Both the position numbers and the translations under genes were made by a program. Of a stretch of DNA of 6,101 bases, positions 4,697 to 6,101 are shown one piece after another. Source of the DNA: Burkholderiaceae bacterium (GTDB taxonomy: Bacteria > Pseudomonadota > Gammaproteobacteria > Burkholderiales > Burkholderiaceae_C); assembly GCA_023262365.1 (NCBI GenBank), contig JALRBF010000308.1, positions 1 to 6,101 on the forward strand. Reading direction: 5' to 3'. Position 1 is the stretch's first letter; each line of letters begins with the position of its first letter. The notes beneath the pieces are model-generated. The model saw only the letters and a program-made list of their open reading frames with translations. It did not search any database and had not been told where the DNA came from.

Positions 4697-6101
4697 CCCC
4701 GCCGCTTGCCCCCCTGCGCCAGCGCTGGCGCCAATGGTGTGACGGGCTGGCTGCGGCCAGCCCGCACGCCGTGCTGCAGCTGCTGCTGGTGTTGTCGATT
4801 GCCAACTCAGCGGTGTTTGCCGTCATGCGCGTCAGCCCGGTGGCCACGCTAAGCAACACGCTAACGGCGCTGACGCTGCTGGGCTTGCTGGTGGCGCACG
4901 CCACGGGGCGCATCAGCGTGCGCGCGTGTGTGTTGGCCTTTACCTGGGTCGGCTACGCCGACATCACCACCGTGGTGGTGGCGCACGATGGTTTGTGGTC
5001 TGAAGGCATGATGTGGTACGTGGTGCTGCCCCTGCCGGCCATGCTGGTGCTGGGCGTGCGCGCGGCCGCGCCGCTGATTGGCCTGATTGCGCTGACCGTG
5101 GCCGGCCTAACCTGGGGCCACAACACGGGTTGGTTTGGGCCGTACCGCACGCACATTCACCCGCTTAGCTGGACGCTGGTGGTGTTTGCCGGCCTAACCC
5201 TAAGCGTGTGGGCCCTGCCGCTGGTGTACCACCGGGCGCGGGCGCAACTCGAGCGCGACTTGCAACAACGCCAACACGCACTGGATACGCTGCAACATCG
5301 GCTGGAGTTGGAGCAGGCGCAAAAAGACCAACTCATTGCCAACGTAAGCCACGAACTGCGCACGCCCATGAACGCCATTATTGGCTTGCTGCAAACCATT
5401 GATCGCCAGCAACTGCCCAACGACGACACGCGCCAGCCCATGCAGCACATTGAGCACGCGGCGGTGCATTTGTTGGTCATCATTAACGACTTACTTGATT
5501 TGGCCCAACTGCAAGCCGGGCGACTTGAGTTGCGCCCTCGGGTGTTTGAGCTGCGGCCACGCATTGAGCAAGTAATTGGCCCGTTTGCCCAACAACTGCA
5601 GGCCAAAGGCGTGGCCTTTGAGCTGCACCTGCACCCCGACTTGCCCGAGTGGGTAGAAGGCGACCCGGTGCGCTTGGCGCAGGTGCTGGTGAATTTGCTG
5701 GGTAACGCCACCAAGTTCACCGCCAGCGGCCAAGTGGCGCTTAGCGTGGCCCCCGTGCCCGATGCACCCACGCACGTGCAATGGCAAGTCACCGATACCG
5801 GCATGGGCATTGAGGCCGCGCAGCTGGGCCGCATTTTTGAGCGCTTTGGTGCCCTGGGTGCGGGCAAGCCGCACGGCTTGGGGGGTACGGGCATTGGCTT
5901 GTCGCTCACCAAGCAGTTGGTCACGCTGATGCACGGCACCATCAGCGCGCACAGCGAACCGGGTGAAGGCTCGCGCTTTGGCTTTGTGGTGCCACTGCCC
6001 AAGCGCCCGACGCCCAACACCCACCAAGACCCCAACCAACCCAGCGCCTCGGCCGCTACAGTCTCGCCCGTCACCGGCAATGCTCTGGCGGTTTCCCTTG
6101 C
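4693..6101 (+). CDS. Membrane sensor histidine kinase, probably hybrid (runs off the right edge)
   Basis: This is the first 469 codons of a two-component sensor kinase. About six hydrophobic helices (roughly 26-45, 53-70, 77-97, 106-122, 124-142 and 159-179) form the N-terminal half with only short loops, so there is no large periplasmic domain and no recognisable sensory module. A charged, Gln-rich, probably coiled-coil stretch (183-213) leads to a HisKA domain with phospho-acceptor H220 in NVSHELRTPMNAIIG. The HATPase domain has the N box NLLGNATKF (334-342), G1 box DTGMGI (368-373), F box FERF (382-385) and G2 box GLGGTGIGL (395-403). All catalytic motifs are intact. After the kinase core (ending near 436) comes a Pro/Asn/Ser-rich linker still open at the edge, which in this type often leads to a receiver domain. 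The ATG overlaps the trmL TGA and has no ribosome site of its own. The signal sensed is unknown. Confidence 0.93.
   Translation, partial: MTPPLAPLRQRWRQWCDGLAAASPHAVLQLLLVLSIANSAVFAVMRVSPVATLSNTLTALTLLGLLVAHATGRISVRACVLAFTWVGYADITTVVVAHDGLWSEGMMWYVVLPLPAMLVLGVRAAAPLIGLIALTVAGLTWGHNTGWFGPYRTHIHPLSWTLVVFAGLTLSVWALPLVYHRARAQLERDLQQRQHALDTLQHRLELEQAQKDQLIANVSHELRTPMNAIIGLLQTIDRQQLPNDDTRQPMQHIEHAAVHLLVIINDLLDLAQLQAGRLELRPRVFELRPRIEQVIGPFAQQLQAKGVAFELHLHPDLPEWVEGDPVRLAQVLVNLLGNATKFTASGQVALSVAPVPDAPTHVQWQVTDTGMGIEAAQLGRIFERFGALGAGKPHGLGGTGIGLSLTKQLVTLMHGTISAHSEPGEGSRFGFVVPLPKRPTPNTHQDPNQPSASAATVSPVTGNALAVSL

Noticed and set aside
4434..4913. 159-codon minus-strand frame across the trmL-kinase junction
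   Set aside because: Both sense genes are firmly identified by motifs; the antisense product is Ser/Arg/Ala low-complexity with no known fold.
5157..6080. 307-codon open frame on the minus strand inside the kinase gene
   Set aside because: It lies wholly opposite a kinase with all catalytic motifs intact. Its product is rich in Ser, Cys, Arg and Met with no recognisable domain, as expected from an antisense shadow of GC-rich coding DNA.
1..6101. Mobile element, CRISPR, tRNA/rRNA or phage content
   Set aside because: No transposase, integrase, repeat-spacer pattern, terminal inverted repeats or RNA-like cloverleaf sequence was recognised; nearly all bases are in well-identified genes.

Overview
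The window looks like a piece of a high-GC betaproteobacterial chromosome, most likely Burkholderiales and perhaps Comamonadaceae. This rests on protein character and gene order: a cox locus whose subunit II carries a C-terminal cytochrome c domain, a DUF2244 gene directly upstream of it, and a neighbouring group of BioC-like methyltransferase, ComF and TrmL genes. It is an inference, not a database result. Both ends cut through genes, so the window may be a whole short contig.

Left half, minus strand (read right to left): a BioC-like methyltransferase (3407-2496), a DUF2244 membrane protein (2379-1894), cytochrome c oxidase subunit II with CuA and haem c sites (coxB, 1852-671), and the first 212 codons of subunit I (ctaD, 638 to the left edge). 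DUF2244, coxB and ctaD are tightly spaced and probably form one respiratory operon. An additional promoter-like site lies at the DUF2244/coxB junction.

Right half, plus strand: a ComF-family phosphoribosyltransferase homologue (GTG start, 3492-4193), the tRNA wobble-base 2'-O-methyltransferase TrmL (4211-4696), and a six-helix membrane histidine kinase (4693 to the right edge) whose start codon overlaps the trmL stop. The two halves diverge from an 84-bp intergenic region (3408-3491) with a perfect 7-bp inverted repeat and a -10-like box almost touching the methyltransferase start codon.

Most of the content is ordinary housekeeping and respiratory coding sequence. No mobile element, CRISPR array, RNA gene or phage gene was seen. 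The points worth a second look are: loss of CtaD similarity in the last ~32 bases at the left edge, a possible leaderless methyltransferase transcript, a candidate private promoter for coxB, the eroded SAM-binding motif of the BioC-like protein, and the translationally coupled, probably hybrid, sensor kinase with no recognised input domain.
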